Assembly: GCA_964424335.1 (NCBI GenBank)
Contig: CAYRIY010000058.1
Span: 1 to 23,088, forward strand
Direction: 5' to 3'
Origin: CAYRIY01 sp964424335
Lineage (GTDB): Bacteria > Bacillota > Limnochordia > DTU080 > RSA5
Length of the DNA stretch: 23,088 nt
This document shows positions 22,431-23,088 of this stretch, one piece after another. Within the stretch, counting starts at the first letter, position 1. Each line of letters starts with the position of its first letter. The notes below the pieces were generated by a model that was given only the letters and a program-made list of their open reading frames with translations, was not told the DNA's origin and searched no databases. Both the position numbers and the translations under genes were made by a program.

Positions 22431-23088
22431 TTGGCCGATCCCTGGCAGCGACTCGCCGAAATCACGCGAGACGTCAAACACCTGCATCGAGCGATTGATC
22501 TGCTCAGTTGGGATCAACAAACATACATGCCGAAAGGGGGAATCGAAGTCAGGGCAGAGACGACCGGCGCACTGACGCGCATGGCTCACGAATTGTTGAC
22601 AAGCCCTGAGCTCGGCGAGCTCTTAGACAAGCTCGAACGAGAGGTCAAAGAGCTGCCCTACGAGTCCGACAAGGCGAGCCTCGTGCGCGTGACGCGACGA
22701 CAGTACGACAACGCCGTGAAGCTCCCTACCAAACTGGTCGAGGAGTTGGAAAAAGCGACCGCGCTCGGCCAAGACGCGTGGGAACGAGCGCGGGAAGAGA
22801 GCGACTTTCGCGCCTTTGAGCCACATCTTGCCCGCATCCTGGAACTGCAGATCGAGAAGGCCCACGCCCTCGGATTTGAGGACGATCCCTACGATGCGCT
22901 TCTCGACACGTTTGAACCCGGGATGAAATCCCGGGACGTGACCGCGCTCTTTGATCAGCTCAAATCGCGCCTCGTTCCACTCATCCAAGCAATTAACGAG
23001 CGCGCTGACGCCGTAGACGCCGCTCCGCTGCAACGGGGATTTGACGTCGATTCCCAGTGGAGCGTCACCATGGAAGTCATCGAGCGCA
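22431..23088 (+). CDS. M32 family metallocarboxypeptidase, N-terminal 219 residues (window end)
   Basis: The frame stays open to the last base. It encodes the start of a carboxypeptidase Taq-type zinc peptidase (family ~500 residues) that trims C-terminal residues from peptides in the cytoplasm. Visible signatures are LHRAIDLLSWDQQTYMPKGG near residues 18-37, the all-helical N-terminal region with LTSPELGELLD, and GFEDDPYDALLDTFEPGM (~148-165), which is strongly conserved in M32. The HEXXH zinc motif lies beyond the window. The TTG start at 22431 follows AAGGAG with an 8-nt spacer. It is 63 nt after the DUF3054 gene on the same strand. Confidence 0.9.
   Translation, partial: MADPWQRLAEITRDVKHLHRAIDLLSWDQQTYMPKGGIEVRAETTGALTRMAHELLTSPELGELLDKLEREVKELPYESDKASLVRVTRRQYDNAVKLPTKLVEELEKATALGQDAWERAREESDFRAFEPHLARILELQIEKAHALGFEDDPYDALLDTFEPGMKSRDVTALFDQLKSRLVPLIQAINERADAVDAAPLQRGFDVDSQWSVTMEVIER

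Overview
The window looks like a bacterial scaffold from a GC-rich organism (one 100-N gap). Genes use strong Shine-Dalgarno sites, often GGAGG or GAGGTG, with frequent GTG and TTG starts and short overlapping gene junctions. The gene set is a stand-alone AICAR transformylase, a DUF3054 protein, an M32 carboxypeptidase, an NAD-type Tdh/Kbl pair and oligopeptide-type and sugar-type ABC transport genes. This would fit a deep-branching Bacillota-like or Chloroflexota-like lineage, but I cannot place it firmly from sequence alone.

Layout. Positions 1-1371 hold a possible truncated gene at the left edge and about 1.2 kb of gene-poor DNA with decayed repeats. Positions 1372-4953 (+) encode a family 5 solute-binding protein and two DppB/DppC-type permeases, with no ATPase in view. 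Positions 4966-9706 (-) form a catabolic cluster: two sugar phosphate isomerase/epimerase-type TIM barrels (one IolE-like, one interrupted by the N gap), an SDR dehydrogenase, a GntR/FCD regulator and a Gfo/Idh/MocA oxidoreductase. Divergent from it are a right-handed parallel beta-helix protein (10011-11207, +) and a family 1 sugar-binding protein (11398-12672, +). The whole 1.4-12.7 kb block reads as uptake and oxidation/isomerisation of a sugar acid, polyol or oligosaccharide. The actual substrate is unknown.

Positions 12770-15012 (-) carry tdh-kbl (threonine to glycine and acetyl-CoA). Positions 15182-16851 (-) carry amt and a PII gene overlapping by 4 bp, with a good sigma70-type promoter. 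Positions 16.9-19.06 kb are almost gene-free. They hold a G/T-rich minisatellite and a tandem array of about four 417-bp units, the middle two base-for-base identical. Each unit carries a ~150-bp element with ~15-bp terminal inverted repeats. A decayed relative lies at 366-493. Positions 19062-20327 (-) encode a DEAD-box RNA helicase, divergent from a + strand run of AICAR transformylase, an unknown 94-aa protein, a DUF3054 membrane protein and a carboxypeptidase cut by the window end.

Most interesting signals: (i) a ~95-bp intergenic element present twice in the minus-strand catabolic cluster, in the same orientation, with conserved ends and core and partly compensated stems; (ii) the 417-bp array and its inverted-repeat element; (iii) a fossil 3' end of a second sugar-binding-protein gene, with its hairpin, upstream of the beta-helix gene; (iv) mutually exclusive hairpins in the tdh leader. 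I saw no CRISPR array, rRNA, tRNA or recognisable transposase.
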